64,000 bases of DNA, taken from an uncultured Methanomassiliicoccales archaeon. GTDB taxonomy: Archaea > Thermoplasmatota > Thermoplasmata > Methanomassiliicoccales > Methanomethylophilaceae. Shown in pieces: positions 49,723 through 58,547 of the stretch; positions within the stretch are counted from its first letter, which is position 1, and each line of letters starts with the position of its first letter. The stretch is taken from the NCBI GenBank assembly GCA_959597175.1, contig CAUFXM010000009.1, forward strand, positions 1 to 64,000, given 5' to 3'. Made by a program: the position numbers and the translations under genes. Under the pieces are notes generated by a model, which saw only the letters and a list, made by a program, of their open reading frames with translations, was not told the origin of the DNA and ran no database searches.

Positions 49723-51039
49723 GTGTCTGAAACAGCGATCAATACCGCATCCGTGAGAAGGCTGAGGGCCTACGCATGGGTGATCTTCGCGATATTCACA
49801 GCAGGATACTTCTTCGTCTACTTCCACAGGATCTCCGTCAGCGTCGTCGGTGAGGAGATAGTGGAGGAGGTGGGCGGCTCCATAGGGGTGTTGAGCTCCG
49901 TGTACTACTGGACATACACCGCCATGCAGATCCCCAGCGGGGTGCTCGCCGACAGGATAGGCCCGCGCATGGCCGGGACCGTGTTCCTCCTCATAGCGTC
50001 GGCGGGATCGGTGCTGACCTTCGCCGGGAACACCTTCGCCACCGTCGTGATCGGGAAGGTCATGATAGCGGCCGGGATGGCCATCGTCTACGTACCGCTC
50101 ATGAAGCTGGTGTCGGTGTGGTTCCCCGGACGCGACTTCGCGGTCCTGAGCGGCATAGTCATCGCGGTCGGGAACGTGGGGGCCGTCGCAGCGACCGGGC
50201 CCCTCCAGATGATGGCCGATGCCCTGGGATGGAGGGAGGTCTACCTCGTTCTGGGACTCGTGACCCTGCTCCTGGCTCTGCTGTGCCTGACCATCGTCAG
50301 GGACCACCCCCGCGACAGGTCCCTCCCCTCCGTCGAGGAGGTTGAGAGGGAGCTCCGCGGGATCCCCGTGACCGAGGACTCCGCAGCACGCGTGCCTGTG
50401 ATCAAGGGCCTGAGGGCCGTGTTCTCTGGAGGAAGGAGATTCTGGACCTGTGCACTGGCCTACTTCTTCGTCTACGGCTCAATCATGACGTTCCAGGGCA
50501 CCTGGGCGGTGACATACTTCGACAACGTGTACGGATTCGCCCTTTCGGCATCCTGGATGGTCACCGCGCTGGGCATAGGGAAGATCATCTGCACCATCGC
50601 GATCGGCGCCATGACGTCCCACGGCATCATAAAGTCGAAGCGCAGGGCGATGATCTACGGAACGGCCGTCTTCGCCGCGATATGGGCGGTCATATTCCTG
50701 TTCGCGGGATCCGTCGACAGCTACTGGTTCTGGTTCGCCGTGAGCTTCGCCTTCGGGTTCTTCGGAGGGTTCATGACCCTGTCCTTCACGCAGGTCAAGG
50801 AATGGTATCCCATCTCCGTCGCCGGCACCGCCGTCTCGGGGACGAACATCTTCCTGTTCCTGGGCGCGAGCGTCTGCACGACCGTGTCCGGCGCCATCGT
50901 CGGGACGACGTACACGCTTGACAACTTCTCGGCCCTCTGGGGGCTGATGACCGTCTTCGCGATCGTCGCGGTGGTCCTCCTCATCCTCTCCGTGGAGAAG
51001 AAGCCGGACGAGCCCACCATCCAGGTCGAACTGCGATGA
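49723..51039 (+). CDS. MFS transporter
   Basis: 438 residues and 12 membrane helices. GVLADRIGPRMAG (about residues 72-84) is the MFS motif A between helices 2 and 3; YFFVYFHRISVSVVG near the start and WFPGRDFAVLSGIV are typical of the sugar-phosphate/nitrate-type MFS groups with anion substrates. The GTG start at 49723 lies about 25 bases after a TATA box (TTTATATATC, 49691-49700), so it is leaderless. A strong hairpin ends it. Substrate not evident; an organic anion is a guess from overall pattern. Confidence 0.9.
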   Translation: MSETAINTASVRRLRAYAWVIFAIFTAGYFFVYFHRISVSVVGEEIVEEVGGSIGVLSSVYYWTYTAMQIPSGVLADRIGPRMAGTVFLLIASAGSVLTFAGNTFATVVIGKVMIAAGMAIVYVPLMKLVSVWFPGRDFAVLSGIVIAVGNVGAVAATGPLQMMADALGWREVYLVLGLVTLLLALLCLTIVRDHPRDRSLPSVEEVERELRGIPVTEDSAARVPVIKGLRAVFSGGRRFWTCALAYFFVYGSIMTFQGTWAVTYFDNVYGFALSASWMVTALGIGKIICTIAIGAMTSHGIIKSKRRAMIYGTAVFAAIWAVIFLFAGSVDSYWFWFAVSFAFGFFGGFMTLSFTQVKEWYPISVAGTAVSGTNIFLFLGASVCTTVSGAIVGTTYTLDNFSALWGLMTVFAIVAVVLLILSVEKKPDEPTIQVELR

Positions 51040-51044
51040 CGACA

Positions 51045-51059
51045 GGGGCCGACGGCCCC
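51045..51059 (+). terminator. Terminator of the MFS gene
   Basis: GGGGCC-GAC-GGCCCC hairpin six bases after the stop. A second GC-rich hairpin (GGGCGG with CCGCCC, about 51070-51090) follows. Confidence 0.6.
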
Positions 51060-51193
51060 CTCCACCCACGGGCGGGCCGAGCCCCGCCCTTCTCCCGGGA
51101 TCGCGGTACGGACCGGGGGAGACCTGTGCCAGATTCCGTTCCTTGACATCCTTAAGATTCCTTTAAGTCATGATAGTGTCTATCGGGCGCCCG

Positions 51194-53014
51194 ATGGAAA
51201 CCTTAGAGCAGTTGATTTCCAAGGCCGAAGCAGGGGACGTGCAGTCCTGCTTCGAGCTTGGCCAGAGGTTTGCGATCGGGGAAGGCACCGAAGCCGACGA
51301 GTCCGCTGCGATGGAGTGGTACGTCCGCGCCGCCAGGAAGGGTCACCCTCTGGCGGAGTTCGTGGTCGGCCACTGCTACGCCAACGGGATCGTCGTCCAG
51401 GAGGACGCCCAGGAGTCCGCCATGTGGCTGTTCCGCGCAGCGCTGAAGGGGGACTACGACGCATTCACCACCCTGGCCGACCGTTACGAAGCGCACGACA
51501 CGCCCGATGACGGTTCAGTCTACGAGTACTTCAAGGCCCTGGCCACAGATGACGATCCCGATGCGGAGTACGTCCTCGGCAGGCTCACGGAGCTCGCCGT
51601 CGGCACCGACTTCGATCCCGCGGGCGCCCACGCCCTCTACAGCAAGGCTGCAGCGGCGGGACACCTCGAGGCGGCGAGAAGGGAGGCGTTCTGCGTCCTC
51701 AACGGCACCGGCACCGCACGCGACCGCCCCAAAGGGGTGGAGATGCTCAAGGCGCTGTCCCACGCAGGCTACGGACCCGCATCCGTCAGCCTCGGCGACT
51801 GCTACGAGTACGGTACCGGGACGCCCAGGGACCAGCAGGCCGCGTTCGACCTCTACAGGACGATGGCTGAGGGCGGGTCCCCGCTCGGGATGTACAACCT
51901 CGGGAGATGCTACATGGACGGCATCGGAACCCAGAAGGACTCGAACAGCGCCTACGCTTGGTACTGCGCTGCGGCCGGAAGGGGCTGCAGGGACGGCGTC
52001 TACGGAATCGCCAGGTGCTACCTCGGAGGGATCGGGGTGGACAGGAGCAGGGAGAAGGGACTCGAGATCCTGAGGAACGCCGCGTACATGGGCCAGACCG
52101 ACGCCATGATCATGCTCGGCCAGCTGTACGCAAAGGGGAAGCAGGTCAAGAAGAACGGCCAGCTGTCCGCGGCATGGTTCAAGAGGGCCGCCGACCTGGG
52201 CGACGGATACGCCCAGCTCATCACAGGCGACAACTACGCCAAGGGATCCGGTCTTCGCAAGGACGGGAAGCTCTCCCTCAGGTACTACCTGATGTCCGCG
52301 GCTAACGGCAACTCCATCGCCTGCTTCAACGTCGGAACCGCCTACTCCCTCGGACGCGGCGTCCCCAAGAACGACGGCCAGGCCTTCGTCTGGCTCAGCA
52401 GGGCCGCAGAGGACAACTACATGAAGGCCCAGTTCTCCGTCGCGGAGGCCTACTCCAAGGGCAGGGGTGTCAAGAAGGACCCCGCCAAGGCATTCGAGAC
52501 GCACCTCAAGCTGGCCGAGAACGGCTTCGGCAAGTCCCAGTACCATGTGGCATACGCCTATCTGGAGGGTGACGGTGTCGAGAGGGACGAGCAGAGCGCC
52601 TACAAGTGGTTCATGAAGGGGGCGGAGAACGACAACGCCATCTGCCAGTACTACGTGGGATACTGCCTCTCCAACGGTATCGGGACCGAGAGGAACGAGA
52701 AGCAGGCCATGTCCTGGTACAGGCGCGCCGCCGAGATGGGGCACGTGCTCTCGAGGCAGATTGTGGAGAACGCCACCGGCGAGAAGGTGAAGTTCAAACC
52801 CGACGAGTCGCCCTTCGAGAGCTACCTCAGAGCCGCCGAGAACGGGGACCATGATGCCATGTTCATCGTCGGACGCTGCTACCTCGACGGGGTCGGCGTC
52901 GCTGCCGATCCGGCTCAGGCGAATATGTGGCTTGAGAAGGCAGCATCCCTCGGCAACGAGGCCGCGAAGAGGTTCATAGCCCAGCAGAGGAAGAACCAGC
53001 AGGCTTCAGAATGA
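51194..53014 (+). CDS. Large Sel1-repeat protein
   Basis: 606 residues of about 15 Sel1 repeats (examples AAMEWYVRAARKGHPLAEF; LGRCYMDGIGTQKDSNSA; AYKWFMKGAENDNAICQYY). The repeats form an alpha-solenoid that binds other proteins. No signal peptide or enzyme domain. Mid-protein units share the phrase KNGQLSAAWFKRAADLGDG, which shows recent unit duplication. ATG 51194 lies about 35 bases after a TATA-like CTTTAAGT (51152-51159); ATG 51170 is an alternative. Function unknown; a scaffold or regulator is likely. Confidence 0.9.
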   Translation: METLEQLISKAEAGDVQSCFELGQRFAIGEGTEADESAAMEWYVRAARKGHPLAEFVVGHCYANGIVVQEDAQESAMWLFRAALKGDYDAFTTLADRYEAHDTPDDGSVYEYFKALATDDDPDAEYVLGRLTELAVGTDFDPAGAHALYSKAAAAGHLEAARREAFCVLNGTGTARDRPKGVEMLKALSHAGYGPASVSLGDCYEYGTGTPRDQQAAFDLYRTMAEGGSPLGMYNLGRCYMDGIGTQKDSNSAYAWYCAAAGRGCRDGVYGIARCYLGGIGVDRSREKGLEILRNAAYMGQTDAMIMLGQLYAKGKQVKKNGQLSAAWFKRAADLGDGYAQLITGDNYAKGSGLRKDGKLSLRYYLMSAANGNSIACFNVGTAYSLGRGVPKNDGQAFVWLSRAAEDNYMKAQFSVAEAYSKGRGVKKDPAKAFETHLKLAENGFGKSQYHVAYAYLEGDGVERDEQSAYKWFMKGAENDNAICQYYVGYCLSNGIGTERNEKQAMSWYRRAAEMGHVLSRQIVENATGEKVKFKPDESPFESYLRAAENGDHDAMFIVGRCYLDGVGVAADPAQANMWLEKAASLGNEAAKRFIAQQRKNQQASE

Positions 53015-53018
53015 AGAC

Positions 53019-53050
53019 GGGAGGGGTCTCCCCCTCCCAAACGATTTAGT
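53019..53050 (+). terminator. Terminator of the Sel1 gene
   Basis: GGGAGGGG-TCTC-CCCCTCCC stem-loop (53019-53038) followed by TTTAGTTTTT, a good intrinsic-type end that may also serve the small minus-strand gene. Confidence 0.7.
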
Positions 53051-53065
53051 TTTTCATAAGGGCCT

Positions 53066-53170
53066 TCAGAGGACGAAGGCCATGAGGACTCCCACGACCG
53101 CGAGGATGAGGAGCGAGATCGCGGGGAACGCGTTGACGAACCTGTCCTGTGCGGAGATTTTCTGATCCAT
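53066..53170 (-). CDS. 34-residue single-helix membrane peptide
   Basis: MDQKISAQDRFVNAF followed by a single hydrophobic helix (PAISLLILAVVGVLMAFVL). The ATG lies 22-25 bases after a very strong TATA box (GTTATATATC on the minus strand, 53192-53201), the arrangement of a leaderless, well-expressed gene. No ribosome site is needed. The family is unknown to me. The size recalls small subunits of membrane complexes such as Sec61-beta, but the sequence does not support that name. It is divergent from the phosphatase gene. Confidence 0.6.
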   Translation of the reverse strand: MDQKISAQDRFVNAFPAISLLILAVVGVLMAFVL

Positions 53171-53244
53171 GCCTCTGGAACCCGTTCGTGATATATAACA
53201 TACTTCGACAAGGTTGTTAACCGCGGACGCGTTCCACCCGGGCG

Positions 53245-53793
53245 ATGGGGAGCATAGGAGTTCTGTTCGTCTGCTACGGCAACATCTGCCGCAGCCCAAT
53301 GGCGGAGTTCGTGTTCAGGAGACTGCTCGACGAGGAGGGGCTCACCGGGAAGTTCAAGGTCGCCTCCGCAGGGACCAGCGGCGAGCACATCGGCGACCCC
53401 GTGGATCCGCGTGCGGCTTCCGAGCTGAGGATCCACGGGATATCCTGCGAGGGGAAACGCGGCAGGAGGCTGGTCAGGACGGACTACGTAGACTACGACT
53501 ACATGGTGGGGATGGACTCCAGGAATCTGGAGTACCTGCATTGGACCGCTCCGTCCGACCCGGCCTGCGAGATAAGCCTGCTGATGGACCACGCCGGCGG
53601 AGGTGAGATATCGGATCCGTACTACACCGGCGACTTCGGAGCCACGTACAGGGACGTCTCCAGGGGTTGCAGGGGTCTGCTGGACCACATCCTCTCGCAG
53701 CATCCGGAGCTGAGGCGATGGAACCGATCAGAGTGTTCGTCTCGATACCGATCCCGGACAGATCGCCGCTGGAGGAGGTGTCCGCCTCGCTGA
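53245..53793 (+). CDS. Low-molecular-weight protein tyrosine phosphatase
   Basis: 182 residues as read. The catalytic P-loop is CYGNICRS (about 11-18), a CX5R motif, and the acid Asp is in ISDPYYTGD (about 121-129), as in LMW phosphatases, whose usual length is about 150-160. The last 25 residues (from RWNRSECSS) are Arg-rich and lie entirely inside the next gene in another frame (76 bases of overlap), so they may be a read-through tail. Dephosphorylates tyrosine or arsenate-like substrates; the partner is not known. Confidence 0.9.
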   Translation: MGSIGVLFVCYGNICRSPMAEFVFRRLLDEEGLTGKFKVASAGTSGEHIGDPVDPRAASELRIHGISCEGKRGRRLVRTDYVDYDYMVGMDSRNLEYLHWTAPSDPACEISLLMDHAGGGEISDPYYTGDFGATYRDVSRGCRGLLDHILSQHPELRRWNRSECSSRYRSRTDRRWRRCPPR

Positions 53794-54260
53794 GCCGGTT
53801 GCGCAACGTCAGGGCATCCCCTCTGGACCAGGTCCACATCACGCTCAGGTTCGTCGGCGACATCGACCCGTCCAGGACGGACGATGTGGCCGCATCCGTG
53901 CGGGACGCCGTCTCCGGTATCGACCCGTTCACGGTCACGGTCTCGGATGTCGGATCGTTCCCGGATGCGAGGAAACCCTCGGTGGTCTGGATCGGGGCAT
54001 CCCCCGGGGACGTGATGGGCGCCATCGCCGGCAGGATCGGCGACAACCTGGATGCCCATGGCATAGACTACGATCGGAAGAGGTTCAAGCCGCACATCAC
54101 CATCGGCAGGTGCAGGGGCCCCGCGGACATCTCCGGATTCATGTCGGAGTACTCCGGCAGACGGTTCCTCGAGTTCGAGTGCGACAGGGTCTGCGTCATG
54201 AGGAGCGTCCTCGGACCGTCGGGGGCGAGGCATTCCGTTCTCAGGGAGATCCGCCTCTGA
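53718..54260 (+). CDS. thpR: RNA 2',3'-cyclic phosphodiesterase
   Basis: 180 residues of the 2H phosphoesterase fold with both HxTx motifs, HITLRFVGD (about residues 37-45) and HITIGRCRG (about 126-134). ThpR-type enzymes open 2',3'-cyclic phosphates, possibly during tRNA splicing or repair. Length is the normal 180-190. ATG 53718 lies inside the phosphatase gene and follows a GAGG site. Co-expression with the phosphatase is indicated by the overlap. Confidence 0.92.
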   Translation: MEPIRVFVSIPIPDRSPLEEVSASLSRLRNVRASPLDQVHITLRFVGDIDPSRTDDVAASVRDAVSGIDPFTVTVSDVGSFPDARKPSVVWIGASPGDVMGAIAGRIGDNLDAHGIDYDRKRFKPHITIGRCRGPADISGFMSEYSGRRFLEFECDRVCVMRSVLGPSGARHSVLREIRL

Positions 54261-54405
54261 TCGACCTGTGACCGCCGTCTTCCTTGCGGTCAGGGTCGCT
54301 GCGCGGCCGACATTCCCAATCCCTCGATTCAGAGACCCTCCTCCGGTCAGCGTGCCTGCACGGTCCCCCCTTTATCTGCATCCGAGACGAGACGTCCCCG
54401 GTAAC

Positions 54406-54864
54406 ATGATAACCGAAGGACTCAGGAACGACAGGTGCGGGGGCATAGAGGGGCTTCCCCTGCAGCTGATGATCGTCATCCTCGTGGCTACCATGGGGAC
54501 GGCCATCATCATCGGATGGATGGGGAACATCGAGACGCCCCACTCCATAGGCGAGGTGACCGCGGACGAGGTCGAGGCAGGAAGCGACGGCACGCTGCCG
54601 GACTTCACCATAACCGTCAGGGACCAGGACGGTAACTACCTGGAGGGCGCCACGGTCGTCCTTCAGGGGATGAACGTCTCCATGCCCGACGGAGAAGGCG
54701 GGGCGGGGACGGCTTACGCCACCACAGGCGACGACGGGACCGCTACGTTCAGTGGGCTGACCATCGACCCATCCGGAAACAGCTCGGTGGGATTCCTCAC
54801 GGTTACCGTGTCCAAGGCCGGATACGGGGAGGACTCCAGCACCAGGGTCACGGTGATACTCTGA
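54406..54864 (+). CDS. Type IV pilin-like protein with CarboxypepD-type domain
   Basis: 152 residues. The start MITEGLRNDRCGGIEGLPL is followed by a single hydrophobic helix (about residues 18-40), the form of archaeal class III-signal pilins and related surface proteins in Thermoplasmatota. Outside lies a beta-sandwich (TVRDQDGNYLEGATVVL; GTATFSGLTI) resembling carboxypeptidase regulatory-like domains. A TATA-like CTTTATCTG (54369-54377) lies about 30 bases upstream. Two further pilin-like genes follow closely, so this is a pilus-like gene set. No pilin peptidase or ATPase is in the window. Confidence 0.7.
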   Translation: MITEGLRNDRCGGIEGLPLQLMIVILVATMGTAIIIGWMGNIETPHSIGEVTADEVEAGSDGTLPDFTITVRDQDGNYLEGATVVLQGMNVSMPDGEGGAGTAYATTGDDGTATFSGLTIDPSGNSSVGFLTVTVSKAGYGEDSSTRVTVIL

Positions 54865-54875
54865 TCGCGGACAGG

Positions 54876-55289
54876 ATGGGGGTGCTGGATCTGCCGGTGA
54901 AACTGGCGGTCTGCTTCCTCGTCATCGGCCTCATGACCCCTCTGGTGGTCGACGCCATGGATGATGCCGAGGAGGAGATATCCCTCAACTCCCTCAGACA
55001 GGGGGCGAAGGACCTGGAGGCGGACATAGTCAAAGCATTCAGATCAGGGGCGGGGACCACTGTCACCCACCACATCTCCCTGCCCCCCGGCCAGTCCATA
55101 GCTGCAGGAGGGGAGGGACCGGACTCCTACACGCTCAGGCTCTGCCTTGACGGGGAGGTGGTGGAGGCGCACTACCTGGACAACCCTGCCGTCCCGGTCC
55201 TGAACGGGGAGACGTTCATCTCAGGACAGACCTCCGTGAGGATAACCTGCGGTATCGTCGACGGGGTCTACGGGGTCGTGATGGAATGA
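54876..55289 (+). CDS. Pilin-like protein
   Basis: 137 residues: MGVLDLPVKLAVCFLVIGLM starts a hydrophobic helix at once, as in minor pilins, followed by an amphipathic helix (EEEISLNSLRQGAKDLEADI) and a beta-rich end. It starts 12 bases after the previous stop and overlaps the next gene by four (ATGA). The short polar leader before the helix fits a class III signal, but cleavage cannot be shown. A role as a minor pilus subunit is inferred from context. Confidence 0.6.
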   Translation: MGVLDLPVKLAVCFLVIGLMTPLVVDAMDDAEEEISLNSLRQGAKDLEADIVKAFRSGAGTTVTHHISLPPGQSIAAGGEGPDSYTLRLCLDGEVVEAHYLDNPAVPVLNGETFISGQTSVRITCGIVDGVYGVVME

Positions 55290-55672
55290 TCGAGTTCACC
55301 ATATCCCGTGTGGTGCTGGCCGTTTGCGGAGTGGCGCTCCTCGCCGCCGCAACCGGGACGATAGCGAACCTGGGCTCCGACATGGAGTCCTCGAGGGATG
55401 CGGACACGGCAATGCGCATCGCATCGGTACTGGACAGGTTCGAATCCTCGGCCATGACCGAGCTGGTCATCGAGGGTTGGGAGCTGCTTCCGACGGAGGA
55501 GCACGTCCTCTCCGTGGGCGGGCATTTGGTGACGGTGACCTCTGCATCCGGGACCCAGACCGCCTATACGGCGTCAGATGCCGAGTTCGAACTGACCAGG
55601 CACTCCAGCGTCACGATCTCGAAGTCACTCCCCGAAGGTCTCGGCGATGGTGCGGACCGTGTCGGTGAATAG
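55286..55672 (+). CDS. Pilin-like protein
   Basis: 128 residues with an N-terminal hydrophobic helix (ISRVVLAVCGVALLAAATGT), then a helix and beta-strands. It is similar in plan to the gene upstream. Its last 48 bases overlap the end of the convergent cysteine desulfurase gene. The beta-rich end (SVGGHLVTVTSASGTQTAYT) is typical of pilin heads. Third of three probable co-transcribed pilin-like genes; the family is not certain. Confidence 0.6.
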   Translation: MIEFTISRVVLAVCGVALLAAATGTIANLGSDMESSRDADTAMRIASVLDRFESSAMTELVIEGWELLPTEEHVLSVGGHLVTVTSASGTQTAYTASDAEFELTRHSSVTISKSLPEGLGDGADRVGE

Positions 55673-56830
55673 GTCGATCTCCGGGAGACTGTTGTACAGG
55701 TACGTCGATGCGCGGGCGCTGCCGTCGATCCCCCTGGAGACGTAGAACGGATGGGCACAGTGCATTCCGGAGCGAATCATCACACCAGACATGCTGTCCA
55801 GCATCATGGCGATGTCGTGGGCGCCCAGTCCGTCGATGTTGAACGAGAATACGCTTCCCCTGGATTCGGCGTCACCCGGACCCACGACATGCAGGTTGGG
55901 GACGTCCTCGAGATTGGACACTATGCGGGACATGAGCCTCAGGTCCCATTCCATGACCTCTCTCATACCGACCTTGCCGAGATACTCTATGGCAGCCTTG
56001 GTACCGATTATCCCGGCGTAGTCATGGAGACCCGCCTCGAACCTGTCCGGTATCGGCGCCAGGTTGACGGAGTCGTATGTGGTGAGACCGACGGTCCCCC
56101 CTCCGAGCGCCAGGGGCCTCATCCTCTCCAGGACCTCCCTCCTGCCGTACATTACACCCATGCCGGATGGGCCCAGCATCTTGTGTATTGACATGCAATA
56201 GACATCGGCTCCGATCTCTTCCAGGTCCACGGGCATGTGCGGGGCTGCCTGGGCCCCGTCGATGACCACGGTGGCGCCGAAGTCGTGAGCGATCTCGGTG
56301 ACCGCCCTTACGGGCACGGCGCAACCCGTGACGTTGCTGGCGTGCTGGACCGACACCACCTTCACGTCGTGGTCCATGGACCTGTGGAATGCCTCCAGAT
56401 CGAAACGCCCCTCCCGATCGGACTTGACGATGCGCCTCCTTACACCCATCGTCTCCTGGAGATGGAGCCACGGTACATGGTTGGAGTTGTGCTCCGTGTC
56501 CGTGGTGACCACGACGTCCCCCTTCCGGAGCCCCAGTCCGTACGCGGCTGTGTTCAGGCCCTCGGTGCAGTTCTTGGTGAAGACGTAGCAGTCGGGATCG
56601 TCGGTTCCGAAGAACCCTGCCAGGGCCTCCCTCGCCTCGTCCATCGCCACGGAGACCCTTGTTGCCATCGAGTGCACGCTGCGCCCTCCGCAGGCGGGAT
56701 AGGATTCGTAGTACTCCGTGATTGCCCTGATCACACTGTCGGGCCTTAGGGACTGACATGCGCTGTCCAGATAGATCCCCTGGTTGGCGCGGATTGTCGG
56801 GAAGTCCCTGCGAACCGATTCGACGTCCAT
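55625..56830 (-). CDS. Cysteine desulfurase, SufS/CsdA type
   Basis: 401 residues, PLP fold type I. The PLP lysine is in MSIHKMLGPSGMG (about residues 219-231); the catalytic Cys is in RSGMHCAHPF (about 357-366), the group II (SufS/CsdA) form. TDTEHNSNHVPWL and VIDGAQAAPHMP are the usual cofactor contacts. It takes sulfur from cysteine for Fe-S clusters or other uses. It stands alone, without sufBC here. Methanogens also use sulfide directly, so the role may be supplementary. Confidence 0.95.
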   Translation of the reverse strand: MDVESVRRDFPTIRANQGIYLDSACQSLRPDSVIRAITEYYESYPACGGRSVHSMATRVSVAMDEAREALAGFFGTDDPDCYVFTKNCTEGLNTAAYGLGLRKGDVVVTTDTEHNSNHVPWLHLQETMGVRRRIVKSDREGRFDLEAFHRSMDHDVKVVSVQHASNVTGCAVPVRAVTEIAHDFGATVVIDGAQAAPHMPVDLEEIGADVYCMSIHKMLGPSGMGVMYGRREVLERMRPLALGGGTVGLTTYDSVNLAPIPDRFEAGLHDYAGIIGTKAAIEYLGKVGMREVMEWDLRLMSRIVSNLEDVPNLHVVGPGDAESRGSVFSFNIDGLGAHDIAMMLDSMSGVMIRSGMHCAHPFYVSRGIDGSARASTYLYNSLPEIDLFTDTVRTIAETFGE

Positions 56831-56881
56831 GCCCGTACCATCTCGAACAACTATTTAACGCACTCCAGCATCATACGTGGC

Positions 56882-57787
56882 ATGGCGTCGCTGAAGACCT
56901 CAATTGGCAGCGTTGAGCTGGAGAAGCCGGGCATGGTAGCCTCGGGCATCATGGACGAGACCGGCCCGTCGATGGTCCGCATGTTTGAGTGCGGAGCCGG
57001 GGCGGTTGTCACCAAATCCGTGGGCACCGAACCGAAGGCAGGCCACCCCAACCCGTGCTTCACCGAGGTCACCGGCGGATACGTCAACGCCATGGGTCTG
57101 CCCAATCCCGGCATAGACCTCTTCGGTGAGGAGATGAGGGTGGCCGCCCCCAAGGGAAGGGTCGTCGGGTCCATCTACGGATCCGGACCCGATGAGTTCG
57201 CGCATCTCGCGGGAAGGATGGAGGACTACGGCGCCTGCGCAGTGGAGTTGAACCTCTCCTGCCCCCATGCCAAGGGCTACGGGATGGAGGTTGGCACCGA
57301 CCCCGCCATGGTCGGATCGATCGTGAAGGCGGTGAAGTCCTCAGTCTCCATTCCCGTGTGGGCGAAGCTGACCCCCAACACCCACATCCTCACCGACATC
57401 GGAATGGCGGTCCAGGATGCGGGCGGGGATGCCGTCGTGGCGATCAACACCCTGAAGGCCATGGTCATCTGCCCGGAGATGGGCAGGCCCCTGCTGAGCA
57501 ACAGGTTCGGGGGACTCTCCGGCCCGGCAGTCAAACCGGTGGGGGTCAGGGCCGTATACGACCTGTCTGCCGTATTGGACATCCCCGTGGTGGGCGTGGG
57601 CGGGATCTCCGACTGGAGGGACGCAGCCGAATACATAATGGCGGGCGCCAACGCGTTCCAGGTCGGGAGCGCCGTCGGGATCGTGGGCCCGGAGGTGTTC
57701 TCGGAAATCAACGCGGGGCTCTCCGCGTTCATGGACGAGTACGGTTACGGGAGCATCGACGCGATGAGGGGGGTTGCCCATGACTGA
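56882..57787 (+). CDS. pyrD: Dihydroorotate dehydrogenase catalytic subunit
   Basis: 301 residues, FMN-binding TIM barrel of class 1B. VASGIMDETG and GYVNAMGLPNPG are family motifs; NLSCPHAKG (about residues 123-131) contains the catalytic Cys; WAKLTPN, INTLKAM and GVGGISDWRDA bind the FMN. Oxidises dihydroorotate to orotate in pyrimidine synthesis, with electrons leaving through PyrK, which is encoded with an 8-base overlap. Confidence 0.95.
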   Translation: MASLKTSIGSVELEKPGMVASGIMDETGPSMVRMFECGAGAVVTKSVGTEPKAGHPNPCFTEVTGGYVNAMGLPNPGIDLFGEEMRVAAPKGRVVGSIYGSGPDEFAHLAGRMEDYGACAVELNLSCPHAKGYGMEVGTDPAMVGSIVKAVKSSVSIPVWAKLTPNTHILTDIGMAVQDAGGDAVVAINTLKAMVICPEMGRPLLSNRFGGLSGPAVKPVGVRAVYDLSAVLDIPVVGVGGISDWRDAAEYIMAGANAFQVGSAVGIVGPEVFSEINAGLSAFMDEYGYGSIDAMRGVAHD

Positions 57788-58544
57788 CGTAGTGAAGATC
57801 AAGGCGATCGTGGACGAGTGCTACGACACCAAGACATTCCTCTTCGACTGGGACGCAGAGACACGGCCGGGCCAGTTCGTCATGGTCTGGATCCCAGGGG
57901 TGGACGAGATCCCGCTGTCCCTGTCCGGCATGGACGGGATCACAAAGAGCGTCACGGTGAAGGCCATCGGCGAGGCGACACGCGCCATGCACGCGCTCTC
58001 CGTGGGCGACAGGATCCGCATCAGAGGGCCATACGGCAACGGCTACGACCTGTCGTGCGGAGAGATGCTGATCATCGGAGGAGGGGTCGGGACGGCGCCG
58101 ATAGTGCCCGCGGTCAAAGCGACCGGGGCAGACACGATCATCGCCGCACGCACCCACAACGACATCATCATGGACGCGGTCGTCGTCGAGAGCGCTGGGA
58201 ACCTCTGGATTGCGACCGATGACGGGAGCCGCGGCTTCCACGGGAATGCCGTGCAGCTAATGAAGGAGAGGATGACCGAGAAGCACTACGACTGCGTCAT
58301 CGCATGCGGCCCAGAGGTCATGCTCTGGTTCACGTTCAAGGCCTGCCAGGAGCTGGGCGTGGAATGCCAGCTATCCCTTGAGAGGTACATGAAGTGCGGC
58401 GCAGGCGTGTGCGGGTGCTGCGTCATAGACGACTCCAGGGTCTGCAGGGACGGCCCCGTGTTCAGGACAGCCCAGCTTGAGAGACTGACCGAGTTCGGCG
58501 TATCGCACCGCGACGAGTGCGGCAGGAACATCAGCTTCAGGTGA
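57780..58544 (+). CDS. pyrK: Dihydroorotate dehydrogenase electron-transfer subunit
   Basis: 254 residues. An FAD domain (RPGQFVMVWIPGVDEIPLS), an NAD-binding domain (LIIGGGVGTAPIVPA) and a C-terminal [2Fe-2S] motif CGAGVCGCC with a further Cys 8 residues on (RVCRDG), as in PyrK. It moves electrons from the PyrD flavin to NAD or another carrier. ATG 57780 is inside the pyrD end. Confidence 0.94.
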   Translation: MTDVVKIKAIVDECYDTKTFLFDWDAETRPGQFVMVWIPGVDEIPLSLSGMDGITKSVTVKAIGEATRAMHALSVGDRIRIRGPYGNGYDLSCGEMLIIGGGVGTAPIVPAVKATGADTIIAARTHNDIIMDAVVVESAGNLWIATDDGSRGFHGNAVQLMKERMTEKHYDCVIACGPEVMLWFTFKACQELGVECQLSLERYMKCGAGVCGCCVIDDSRVCRDGPVFRTAQLERLTEFGVSHRDECGRNISFR

Positions 58545-58547
58545 TCC

